Origin: Lunularia cruciata
Lineage: Eukaryota; Streptophyta; Marchantiopsida; Lunulariales; Lunulariaceae
NCBI GenBank assembly: GCA_948567375.1
Contig: OX419755.1
Location: 40,925,001 to 40,989,000, forward strand
DNA length: 64,000 bases
Direction of reading: 5' to 3'
Within the stretch, counting starts at the first letter, position 1. The number at the start of each line of letters is the position of its first letter. The translations under genes and the position numbers were made by a program. Shown here in pieces: positions 38,239-50,366 of this stretch. Below the pieces are notes generated by a model that worked only from the letters and a program-made list of their open reading frames with translations, did not search any database and was not told the DNA's origin.

Positions 38239-41200
38239 TCAGAGATGCCTTGGTGTCATTGGTGGGGATGCAGTCAGATCCTGAAGGAGATCTCCCAAGT
38301 CCGGCACCCGGAGTCGCTTCCCATGTTCGCCCTTGGAGTACTCTAACATTTCTACCACCTCCCTCATGGATGGACGTTGAGGAGGATCCTCCATGGTGCT
38401 CAGGAGTCCTATTTGCAAAACCAAAGTCATCTGTTCCTCGACCCGCTGTGACTCAATGACTTCCTCTTGCAAAGCTGTGTCCAAAATAGCTTCTAATACC
38501 CCTTCCTGTCTGAGAGTGGAGATAACATACTCCACTAAACTGAAGTCATCTGAGGCACTGTTGCCGCTTTCTGTGGGGTACATTCCTGTTAGACATTCCA
38601 GAATTACTACTCCAAAACTGTACACATCGCTCTTGTCAGTGATTTTCATATTCCGATAGTATTCTGCAAGAGAACATCCACGGTGTTACTAAAGACCACC
38701 AATAAATCGCATCGAGTTAGTGCTATCTTTTTGCTTCGTGACTGTCAATCGCAATTCTGAGCTTCATAAGCTCGGCTGAAGGCCAGAGGGGAATGATACA
38801 TAATTTGAATTGGAAACTTCACAAGGTTAGGAAATCAAACCACAACTTGTGAGCAACACACCTTAAACTACTAGTCAAGAACCTGGGAAAGGAATACAGC
38901 AGGTTAAAGGTGAGCTGGAGCACAGGATAAAATTTATGCGAAGGATCGATTGGAATTAGTACCAGGGGCGAGATAGCCAGCAGAACCAGTGACGAGTGCC
39001 ATGTTAGGAATGGACACTCCTGCGTTTTCCACCATCTTGGCCATACCGAAATCGGTGATGCGAGCCTCCATGTTAGAATCCAGCAAGATGTTGTTACTCT
39101 TGATGTCGTTATGTGTTATCGGTGGCCTGCATTCGTTATGCATGTACGATAACCCGGTAGCTGCGCCGCAAATGATTTGGAAACGCTTCCGCCAGTTGAG
39201 CTTGTCGCCATTTCCTGTAGTGAGATAAAAGTCTTAGTCAGCTATCTCGAGCTTTCCCTCACACAATGACTCAAGAGAAAAGTACGATAGTGTTTAAAGA
39301 GACTTGTACCGGTGGAAAAAGTTGCGGATTGCCCACCATAGTTTTGGCCGTGTTGATCTATCGTGCCACGACGCCCTGCATCGAAACAAATATTGACACC
39401 GAAATTAACAATAGACGTAGCATACTAAAACCTTAAAAACAGCAAACAGCTAGTAGAACACAACTTAGGTTTTTACAACTACATCGCTGTAAGTGATCAG
39501 TGAATTGTAATCTATTGCGCTGGAGGTCCCAGTCGAAGTGCAAAGCCATGATGGCTTATTTCAAAAGTTCAATTTGGACCGGCATACTTGCTTGAGTGAA
39601 TGCAGATAGAGCTTCAGATCATCAATTTCAGCAAGAAATACCAGTAGAGGATGATACGATGGAAATATACCAACCTCGTCTGTGCAGCGCATCACCTAAG
39701 CTCCCGTTGGGCATGAATTCATACACGATCAATGTCTCGTCCCCTTTCTGGCAAAATCCCATGAGGTTCACAATATGCTTATGCCTAGTCTGTCCTGCAA
39801 TTTCCACCTCCCTAAGATGAGTCTGGAAGCTGCTCCTAGAAGATCCCTGCTCCAGAACCATCTGCTTCACCGCACAAGTCATTCCAGAAGGAAACTCTCC
39901 ACTATAAACCGTCCCATATCCGCCCCTCCCAATCACATAATCTTCACTCAAATTCCTCGTCGCCGCCATGATGTCTGGATACGAATAGCCCTTGAAAATC
40001 TCCGGTATGATAAATGGTTTGACTACGGGATTCTTCAATTTCACTGACCTTGCTCGCCCCAGAAAAATCGTTTGCACTGTACAGCAGTACAAGCACATTG
40101 TAACAATCACACCAAGTAGTGCAACTGCACCAACAATGCTTCCAATAATTATTCCAGCCAGCGCGCCTTTGCTCAACCCACCACCACCACCACCAGAAGG
40201 TCCAGCTGGTGGCGAGCAGTTTCTCACACAAAGCTCGTCGTTTCCAATGAATGAGCTTGTTGGCCATGACAGACCACCGCTTGGCAGTGGCCCGGAAAAC
40301 ATATTGTATGACAAGTTCAGGGACATGAGCTTCTCAAGATTCACTACTGAGGATAGTACTGGCCCAGATAGTGAGTTGAAAGATAAGTCCAGAGCTTTCA
40401 GGGAGCCTAGACCCCCTAGAGAGTCAGGAATTCGTCCAGAAAATCGGTTTTTTGACATGTCTAGAGATTGTAGGGATGAAAGCTCGCCCAAATCTGAGGA
40501 GATAGTACCGCTGAGTGAGTTGCTGCTGAAATTCAGAGTCTTCAGAAACGACAAGCTTTTTAGACCGGGATCTACAGCCCCTTCCAGGCGGTTATCTGCC
40601 AGGTTTAGATTCACCAAGAGCTGCAACGCCTGCAAAGTTTTCACCGGAACAGGCCCCGTGAGTCTGTTCCTCTCCAGTTGCACCGTTTCCAACTCCTTGC
40701 AGTTAACGACCTGTGGGGGTAAGGATCCTGTTAAGAAGTTAGATGACAGGTCCATAACCTGTAGCCGAAGTAAACTACCAAAGTTTTGAGGAATTGGACC
40801 AGAGAGTAGATTGTGCGAAAGGTCAAGCCGAATTAATCCTTCGAGTTTTCCGTATTCCAAAGGTATGCTCCCACTGAAGGCATTGTGACTAAAATCCAGT
40901 GAGGATAGATTTGTGCTTGAACCGAATCCTGAAGGCAGCTCACCTGTGAAGCCATTGGAGCTGAGGCTCACCTGAATAAGACTAGTACAATTCGACAAAT
41001 CAGAATGGAATGACCCGTCAAAACTATTGCCGCTCAGATTCAGACCCTCCAAATATCCGCTGGCGCATAACCCTTCCGGCACCGTTCCATTGAGATTGTT
41101 CATGGACACATCCAAGACCGTGAGACTACTGTTCCGCCCCAGAGCTCCTGGAATGGGCCCTTCCAGATTATTATCTGATATCAGCAAAACCTTGAGGTTG

Positions 41201-42117
41201 GGAAGTACTGCAATCCAGTCGGGAATCTCTCCCACTATTTTATTCTCAGAGATGTCGAGTTCCTCCAGGCTCGAAGCATTTTCCAACCCAGGGGAGATTC
41301 GAGCTGAGATTCGGCTGGTGTTTCGCATGTACAGTCTTCTAAGGCTGGGAAGTAGCCTGAACTCAGGTACAGCTGATCCTGAAAAGTCAAGGTTGCTGAT
41401 ATAGAGTGCAGATACGGAGTTGTTGGCATAAAAATCATACGGAAGAGGTCCGCGAATCTGAGTATTCTGCAGGTTCAGCTCCGGAATACGTCTCAGCCCT
41501 GCTGGAATAGTCCCTCCTAACTCCCTATTTCCCTGCACACTAAAATAACCACAACTCACCAGACTCACTACACTGGATGGGATCTCCCCCCTCAAATCGT
41601 TATCGTCAAAAACGGCCTCCTCCAGACGGACGAGGTTTCCAATGGCAGAAGGTATACTCCCACTCAGACGGTTGCTTCCCAAGTGCAAAAGAGTGAGGGA
41701 CGTAAGCTCACCAATCTCAGAGGGAATTTCACCTGTCAAACGATTGGTCCCCAGGTGCAAGATTTCCAGATGAATTAACTCGCTTATGCTGGGAGATATA
41801 GTTCCAGACAAATTGCTATTCCTGAGAACTAGTGAAACAACTACAGGTTGGCTGGTATTCACATCTCGCGCCCTACAAACTATTCCCGTCCAACTGCAAG
41901 GTGTGGTACTGATGGAAGAATCCCAAGAATCTAAGACACCCGAGCTGTCCACTAAACCCTTTTTCACCTCCAGCAAAGCCTGCAAATCCTTGTTGGTTTC
42001 CGCTTCCGAACTCGGCTGCGTATCAGCACCAAGAAATACAGCAAACGTAATACAAATCCACAAGGCAAATATCTTAAGCACCTCCATCACATTTACTCGA
42101 TGGAATGCACCCCACAT
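38239..42117 (-). CDS. Leucine-rich-repeat receptor-like kinase with HND (non-RD) catalytic loop
   Basis: Four exons (42117-39675, 39375-39310, 39214-38963, 38663-38239) give 1061 residues in frame. A hydrophobic signal segment (KIFALWICITFAVFLGA) lies near the N terminus; the start may be the ATG at 42,117 or the one at 42,087. Next come an LRRNT-like region with CSWTGIVC and roughly 21 leucine-rich repeats of the plant LxxLxLxxNxLxGxIP type. A C..C pair, a Gly run and a membrane span (about 653-680) follow. The kinase domain has the P-loop IGRGGYGTVYSGEF (from about 727), Lys in CAVKQMV, Glu in REVEIAG, the catalytic loop THNDIKSNN (near 871), DFG in TDFGMAK and APE across the exon 3/4 junction (GYLAPEYYRN). 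The HRD arginine is Asn, so it is a non-RD kinase with the other catalytic residues present. Ligand and subfamily cannot be named. The short exon 2 encodes an unusual Gly/Gln-rich insert. Confidence 0.9.
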
Positions 42118-45100
42118 TCCTCCGCCAGCCACTTACTCACTCATGTCCCACTTCGTTACCCTTTCACTTCAGCTCCCGAACTTTAAGAGCTTCTTCGATC
42201 AATCTTCTCGCTCCCATTGCCTCTGGGAAGAAGAACTCCACCAACTCCAGGACCGATTGTCCCCGCCCTCCAGCGCATCATGGAAGGTAGAGTAGGCAGC
42301 AAGATCTAAAATTGCCACTTCCACTAGACTCGCCCATATGATCTGAGCTGAACGTATTGATTTCCCTGAAGTCAGTCAACGTGTAGTACCGTAGTACTCC
42401 ATGAGGCAAGCAGTCTTCTGATGTTAGCCTGTGGCTGGCTACAACTGCGGCCAGAATCCTCTATCTTTATCTGTTCGGTAGACATAACGGTATTGTCTAG
42501 ATAATACTGCAGTACTGCAGCAGTCTAATCTAGAAAAAGTAAATAATTACTACACCTTTCCGCCCTCTCGCAGCAACTTGCATACTGTTCGCAATTTCCA
42601 ATTAGCTCCTTCACTTATGCTAACTACCTACCTAGCTACTATAATTTGTGTATGTCTTCTCCCCCATGAAGATGGAGCAGTAGCTAAGGAGTCTGTTGTT
42701 TACTTTGACGCTTTGACGTATTGAGGACTCCTTGTCCCCGGAGACAGCCCCGGCCACGATCAGGACGCGGTTTACCATCATGTGTTCGAGCAACTGAATA
42801 CTTAATCCTTACTGAATCCTTATCCAACTATCGTCAGTACACATTATAACACTCGATTGTCATTTGATTATAGGACCAGAGACACATGAGCAAGCGTTCA
42901 CTGGACTTTTGGAATTATACGCATGACCCTGTTGTCGATCGACAAAAAAGTGAGAAAGAAGACAACGACTCGAGTTGTTCAAGGGGGAGGAATTTCAACG
43001 AAGTGCAATACTTAGGGGGCACTTGACTTGTTGCAGAGACGCGCGGTGAGAGACTATGGTTCGAAAATTTCGGATGTATCGTCTTGTTGCCCAGATTAAC
43101 TACAAGTCGTGCTTTGGATTCTCATCACGAGCAGCATTTTCATAGCTATTCTGACAGGCTATTCGCTATCTTAACCAGAAGAGGCAGCTCAGCTCAATGT
43201 CCACGTCGCCATAGCCACAGTGGGACCTCGAGGATCGCGGGTGCTGATCATGATATTATGTTTCCTGCTTTTTCCTCTTTCTAGATTGCGATGATAGATC
43301 TTTCCGCGGGCCCTACTCTGTGGAGAGTCGCAGTCAGATAATTCTTCAGGTACAAAACACCTTCCTTTGCCAATTTCTTGTCTCATCGGCGATGTACATA
43401 ATTACCACGATGGTGTCAAGTTCTGCTAACGGGAGTGAATTCCTTGCCCACTAATTCTTCAATGTCGAAACACTTTTGCTATTCCACATCGTAATGCCCA
43501 CTTCCTCTCTGCCAAAACATGTACATCTTGCTTTGCTTATTTCACATCGTACAACCCAATTCTCATGTCGAAAAATGCAAATGTGTCGGGAGTAAATATT
43601 CACCAAAATTGACAAACTTCTAACCTAAGAAAGCCCTGATGGACTATACCCAGCAGTATAGCCCATCTTACAATATCCATTTGTTAATCTCCTCTGTATG
43701 ATTATGTGATTCAAGGTCTAATGTTTGTATTCGTCATCTCCTGTCCACAGATTCACAAAGTTACTATCTGGGACTTCTTGTGAATGTACGGAGCTTATGG
43801 ACTTCGATTGGTACTGGTTGTCTCTAGAATAGCTACATTCATATTGATTGGCACATCACTTTGTTCGGTGAGTTTTAGCAAAGATAGCGCTACAAACCTC
43901 TAAAGCCATTAGTAATGTGGCCATCATCCAGAGATGGCAGGGATGGTACACGAATAATTGTCCAAAGACTGACTGAATCGCTGCTATTCATTGACATATT
44001 CTTGAAGTGGGATCAAAAGTGTCGACCGGTACCAAGGAAATAGCCTTTTCCTCCTAGGATAATTATTCTAAGTCCCCATACTCAAACTTCTAGGCAATAA
44101 GATGTTATCATATGTACAAATCTAGATTACGTAGCATTTCACTTTAGGCAAGATTGGATTTTCATAAATGCGTGGGATTTTAAACTTCTTACCTGGCACA
44201 AACTTTGGCTAAGAGGATAATCGGGCATAGGATTCAAGCAGAGCTTGAAAATTGGCCGAAGGTGCACCAAGTACCCATTTTCATTCAGGCTAATAGTTTG
44301 AACTAGGAAAGCAATCATGTCAAAGTTGCCATGGTCGACTCAAATCAAATGAATTAAACTCTTTGTAAATTGACGAGCTTGGAATAAAAATGTAGTATGA
44401 AGAGTTACCGAAAGAAGAAAAGCTTAAAATCTTATAATTTGTAGTATCAATATAAAATAATAATAATAATAATAATAAAACAAAATGGTATACATTATAA
44501 ACATTCCATCGATGAAGCCAACCAGCATCTTGAGGAAGGAGGCATTAAGAATAATTACTGTCTAAGAGAGTTCCTGCAACATCCTATCTCAAGGTTCTTA
44601 TTGAAGCGGAGAATCACAAAAAGCGTAGGGGACGATCGCTCAAGCTCTAGCTGGGCTCACAGTGAAAGTACACTCACCATCATCATTCAGAAAATCACAG
44701 GAAACTTAGCGTACGATCGCTATAGCTCTAGCTGCGCTCACGGTGAAAGTACACTCACCATAATTCAGGCTACACTCACTCTTGACGAATATTTCCTTTC
44801 GCTTCAAACGCTCAAGCTTCATTTTGCTCACCCCAACTTCGGTCAATTTCATTAGATAGTCCCTTGAGAGGCTGAATCGAAGATAATCTAAATCGAATTT
44901 TCGCTTCACTGGAATTTTTTGTTTACATAAAGAAACCCACATAATTAGTGAACAATCAGATGTCGGAATCCCTTCGAAATGATCCAGCACTCGTGGTAAG
45001 ATAATTGTAAAGGGTCACTGACTTCGCTCACTTTACCTGCAACCAGCGCAAGGAGTATTGAGTATTGGGCGGTGCAAATTACAGCAGAGCATTCACGGGA
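42118..45100. other. Receptor-kinase upstream region and intergenic DNA
   Basis: The first few hundred bases left of 43,000 should include the kinase promoter and 5' UTR. No gene is recognised further on. A (TAA)n run lies at about 44,458-44,479 and a small duplication at 44.63-44.77 kb is listed separately. Confidence 0.5.
44632..44768 (+). repeat. Tandem duplication of a ~57-bp segment
   Basis: 44,632-44,690 and 44,713-44,768 share ACGATCGCT, AGCTCTAGCTG, GCTCAC and GTGAAAGTACACTCACCAT, with few mismatches and an 81-bp offset. Confidence 0.8.
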
Positions 45101-45129
45101 GGTTGATGCTTCTTCTTCGTATGCTCCAC

Positions 45130-45410
45130 TTATTATAGGGGGCTTAGCCCCATTTTACCTTTTTCATCTCTCTCTTGTACTGTTTGATGGGGGTCTTCCC
45201 CTCCTTCATTCTTTCCAGGCGGTCGTCCTTTCTCAAAGTTATTTAGAAACAATATGATTTGCATAGTTAAATATAATATTTTAGAAGTTACAGGGCAGAT
45301 TTTTTATACCGATACTATAGGGGTTTTGACACCATTTACTCCGGGGTCTTTTCCTTGTACAGCCCCCGAGAGGGTCTTCCGTCCTCCTTGTTATCACACG
45401 TGTCAACTTC
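45130..45410 (+). repeat. Dispersed palindromic repeat family, copies A and B
   Basis: Copy A (45,130-45,210) and copy B (45,308-45,410) share an ATAGGGG...CCCCATTTTACC or ATAGGGG...ACACCATTTACT block, then CTTGTAC and GGGTCTTCC. Copy B continues with CCTTGTTATCACACG. Related copies lie at 58,561-58,675 and, inverted, at 59,725-59,810. The self-complementary G and C runs can fold as small hairpins. No coding capacity is visible, so this may be a non-autonomous element or LTR part. Confidence 0.65.
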
Positions 45411-45414
45411 TCTC

Positions 45415-48400
45415 TAGCACAGGGCCAATGCATAATCCATGAGCAAGATGGTGCTCGGGGAGAGTGTTATCAAGTGCTGTTTATGGAATCGTGATTAGCG
45501 AAAAGACTCATGATCTACGAGCACTCTGATCCAATAACGAGATTTGAACCGTTCTTGATGCTTCTTTGACTAAACGATATGAGACTCTAGCATGACATTC
45601 TTACATATTTATTTACTTCCACCTCATTCATACTGTCTTTATTCCTTCGTAGCCAAAACTCACATCATCTCTATAAATAAGAATGTCCAGGTATTGGGGA
45701 TCTTTATAGTTATTTCGTAGCTGGGAATTAAGAATATTATATTCATGCTTGAAGAGTTAGCCCAGTACTCCCTTCTTTTAAAAGTTTATATTCCCTGACC
45801 TAGAGGATCCTCTTTAAACGGTAGTTTCTTCTTTTCTATTTCTGTTTTGGGGAAAAAAAAAAAAAAAAAAAGTGTCGCCACTCTTTGGTCCAATCGATAT
45901 TTTTTTAGATGAGATGGCAACAGCATTTTAATCAATAGCAAGAATCGTGTACAATTCTACTTTTATAATTCTACTATCGTGTACTATTCTACTTAAACTG
46001 ATTATATTTTTAAATTACTACGAGTACTCTTTAATAAACGTACTGACTTTGATCCAGAATTAATATTCCACCTTCCTTCTTACTACTATAATATTATTAT
46101 GGATTGACAATCTGGCAGGATATATCGTATACAAAAGTCTCTAAGAGATACTGGTGTACTTTTCACATAGATTTTCGTGGTATTTAAACATGTTTTGATC
46201 AGATTTTGAACCGACCTGAAAAAAAGAAGCCCACAAACATTCACATTATCTAAACACGTCAGACAATATTTCGATAGATTTGAAGAAAAACCAAAAAAGT
46301 AATTTCAAGCTGAGCAAGACTTTTACGATCTCATGCACGAGTTTTTGCAATTGTGGATGACGAGAAACGGTCCCGAGCATGATCTAAATTTGCAAGGTTC
46401 TAATTAAGTTCGGGTGAATAGAAAGTCCTATCTTCAATCGTTGAACTGCAGAGTTCCTACTGCGCAGCGACTTTTCAGCGTTGTAGAGCCGACAATATAG
46501 TGCGGTAGTGCGAGTAGGAGGCTAGCGTTAGTGCGGTATTGCAATTGCAGATAGGGTCGATTCCTTGGCGATCAGGACGCAATAATAACTCAGCATGGGA
46601 GGTGGCCCAGCCTGCGCTACGAGATCTAAGATTGCGAAAAGCAAGCAGTGCTTGTGTGTACTGTAGATGTATAACGCCACAATAGCTCCAGCGACCCCAG
46701 GCGTGGTGACGTATAATATGTACAAGTAAGTGAATGTTGGCATACGATATGGCCTCTCACCCCCATTATATTTCAAAGTGTTTTCTACAGTTTGGAACAA
46801 AATTTATTTTCCAATGTTCTCTCCTCTGTTCTTTCTTAGAGCTTCTTCTTCGATCGGCCATGAGAATACGGTACAGTTGGGTTACTTTCCAGTCGGTTTA
46901 CTGTGGCCATGGGGAGTACATTAGAGCCTGGTTACCCCATCTCCCTTAGATTTAAGGTACCTTAGATCCAGTTTGAATAGAGATTTTCATATTGGAAGAG
47001 AAGTTAGGATCAAGATTGGAACATAAGGTTGATTTTAAAGTGGAACATAGATAATTATAGTGAGGGTCGGACCATGTTTTCCGGAGAGAGACCTCCGTAT
47101 TGGATATGCTTTCTCCACAACAAATTTTTTTCTATTTTTGTTCTTTTCTTTTCTTCTTTGGACTTTGGAAAAATAAAATATTTATCATTTTTTAAGTGTT
47201 TCCTTTTCTTATTGAGATTGTGGATTTTTTATAAAAAATTATTTATTTCAGAGATATCTCCTTTTTTATTTGAGAGGACTTATAGGGACTACCATGTAAA
47301 TATTTTTCATCCAGTATTTTTCATTCTTTATATGCAATTCTCGAATTGACTTTGCTGATGACTTTTCCCATCCAAAACTATTGTTGCTTAGGTTCATATG
47401 GAAGTCTTCTCCTCTATTCTTCTTCACACACTTTCAACTTCCCATTAGAGGACCTTATACTTGTTGATATTTCCATAGAGGATCTTACATTTCTTGATAC
47501 TTCAAAACTTGATTCTCTTGCTACAAATCCTACCCTAGCCCTATATCCACCAAGCTACCACCTCCTAAGGATCATATTCTTCCATCGTCACTTCCACCTC
47601 TACCTTGTCCATATATTCCACCTCATCATTGACTCATATAATCTAGTTTGGATTGTACTTGGATGAGAGTTGGTTGAAGAGAAACAAATTCTTACATACG
47701 AGAATAGAGATCATATCTCTTCCCACTCCCCAAACTCTCGATGCACACCAATTCTTTCCTTTTGAGTCCCATTTGACTCCTACACATGGTTACATTCTCT
47801 TGATCTTATTCAATATTTCCTCTCCTCCGTACTTAGATCACATATGTATATTAACATCTTTATGACTTTATACCACCTAGTAGTTGCATGTTCTCTATAC
47901 TACTAATAGATATCCTTTTAAATGATAAGGGAGAGATTTTTTTCCGTCTTGGAATCTTGGTCTTCTTTCCATAATAGTTTTTACTCTTACTAGCTCATGG
48001 AGGCATATAAGGATATAGACATACTGCTTTTAAGATTCAAAAACTTTTGGAAGGAAATTAGTGATCCTTATAAGATGAGTATGAAATATAGCCCAAGCAA
48101 CTGAAAACAGGCTTCATGTATATCTACAATCCTATACATTACCTCTAAAATATTGCAGTCAGTTCTTTTCCTTAATACTAGGCCAAGTAAGAGAGTAAAG
48201 ATGAGCAACTCAAGCACTATTACTTTCCAACAAGCCCTCACAAACCCTCTTTTCCCACCAACACTCTAAACACTTATAAGATCTAAATTCACATACCACT
48301 TATGAAGTCCCTTCTTGGATCCATAACCTTCATCCTATTGAATCATTGTAGCTTACAAAGTCTCTCTTTGCTCATACATTACTCCATTTTCCATATTTCT

Positions 48401-49913
48401 CTACCAGTGGACCATTAGTGGAGCAACTATATGATTATTCTTCCCAAATATATCAAATTCTGGTTTCATTATCTTGTTTGCCTTTTGGTCTAGTGCCACC
48501 CAAAGCACCTTTCTTTTTGTCTAGTGCCACCCAAAGCTACATACTCGTTTGGTACCTCTAGCCTCCTTGCACTTTCAAAATTGATCTTCGGGGTTATTGG
48601 AGATATTTCCTATATTTAGTCTCACATATAGTACTATTTGTTTATAGCTGTTACATTCAATTTTTATCACATCTATCCTCTGATCAATTTGTTGTGACTA
48701 CTCTTATAGGTTGCAAGACATTATTATTGTTGACTTAATGCATCCTTAGAGAACATCCATCTTAATTGGGTGGTTTTTCAAGTAGATGTCTCAAATACCC
48801 CACTACCATATCTTGATTGGCTCTATTTTTTGCTCTTAATTCAATAGGAGATCTCTTCCTTGATTCTATTCATGCATAATTTTTCTCTAATTTTTGTGCA
48901 TAATTTATGATGTAGAGTAACCTCTAATGTATATTCAGAATATTATCATAAAGGTTTCACATAACAAACATTTTTTAGTGTACCACCAAAGAGATCCTTT
49001 AGGTGTGCATTTGTTTGCAAAATTTCAATCACTACTTTGAAAGAGGTAGTAGCTACCATCACATCATACCTCTTCCCTTCTCTGTTAACCACCCATATAT
49101 TAGAGCTTTATTTACTTTTAAACTTAGCCTATAGATTTGGGTTTATGAGCGCAAAGTCATAAAATATGCAACTTGGAGTCTATGAGTGGTATTCACTCTC
49201 ATAGACTTCACTTAGGGTTCCAATTTCTAATAGGAGGCTGTCCACTCCTAGAGGAGATCCCCAAACCCTCAACCCTCCTACTTTATAATTTTTTCATCTT
49301 TGAAGCCTTGGTCCAAGCCATATCTCAAACTCATTTACTTCCCTATTTGAGGACTTTACTAGTGTTTGCTTCTATATTAACAAATATTATATCCATGAAG
49401 CCTCTTGGTTGGCATGTAAATACACATTGGTAGAATGTACTCTTACCTTATTTATGTACATTTGAAAAGACTATACGTCATACTTTATATATTTTGCTAG
49501 GGTTAAGTATGCTCCTTAGCTCTCAAGTGAATAATGTAGGATTTAAATAACTCTACTTCTAGTCTTAGGAAGATGTGGTCTCACATAATAAGAAGCTATG
49601 TTATAATCAACTTTTGTAAGAGGATGACCTTAATGGATCTTTAGTTAGTAGATATAACCTTACAACATACTCATCTATCTCTTTTGGCATTTATCATAAA
49701 AATAGATTTGGGAGCATATATTTCTAGTCATATCTTTGCTTGGGTCATGATCAATTACTTGTCTTTACTTGCATAACACTTCTTACTTTAGACTCCTTAT
49801 CCTTAGACACTAGAAAGATTCAAACTTTGTGAGAAAATACATTGTCTCACACTCTTACATGCATCCTTATTGTGTACTTGATAGAGCTAAGATTCTTTCT
49901 TGTATAAGGAAGG
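45415..49913. other. Repeat-rich intergenic DNA, no gene seen
   Basis: The stretch includes an A run near 45,855-45,872 and a short tandem direct repeat of a TCTAGTGCCACCCAAAGC phrase at about 48,489-48,540. Open frames at 47-47.9 kb are T-rich and resemble no domain. Some of it may be older retroelement sequence, but I cannot show this. Confidence 0.45.
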
Positions 49914-50334
49914 TGTAAAAGACCAAGGAGAGAAATAAGAGAATAAAAGACTTGAGTGGAAGATCACATTGGTACCCTTGAATGAGAGAACTAATAATGC
50001 CTAGCATGAGCTTGGGATTTGGTATTTGTAAGAAACATACAATGCTCTTGGGAAGTTCCCAATGAAGCTGCCTACAAGAAGCCACCTTCTTGGAATGCAA
50101 GCTAAGCCAACAAGGAAGCTTCTGACTAGGAGCCACCTACTTGGCATGCAAGCTAAACTAGCTCAGAAGCTTTCTAAGAAGTTGCCTACTTGGTATACAC
50201 TTTACTTGATATGTGGAAGGATTCAAGAAGTTTCCTAGATGCTTCTAGAATATTCTTTAGACAACTTGGATAATTAGGCTTATTTGCTAACTCACAAGTC
50301 GGTAGTAACTCATATGCTAACTCCATATTTTACA
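49914..50334 (-). repeat. 3' LTR of the chromovirus
   Basis: Aligns along its length with 55,058-55,491. Read on the minus strand it starts TGTAAAATATGGAGTTAGCA and ends with CTTTTACA. Shared phrases include CCTAGCATGAGCTTGGG, CCACCTTCTTGGA and GAAGTTTCCTA. It contains an internal ~65-bp duplication (two GCAAGCTAA...GAAGCTT segments). Confidence 0.88.
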
Positions 50335-50366
50335 TATGCCTCCACCACTAGTTGGTGACATTCTTG

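Noticed and set aside
39992-40789. A 265-codon plus-strand frame
   Set aside because: It is the antisense shadow of the LRR receptor-kinase exon 1, which has clear LRR and kinase motifs on the other strand.
45440-45600. Possible tRNA near GGTTCAAATC on the minus strand
   Set aside because: The B-box-like string has no matching acceptor, D or anticodon arms.
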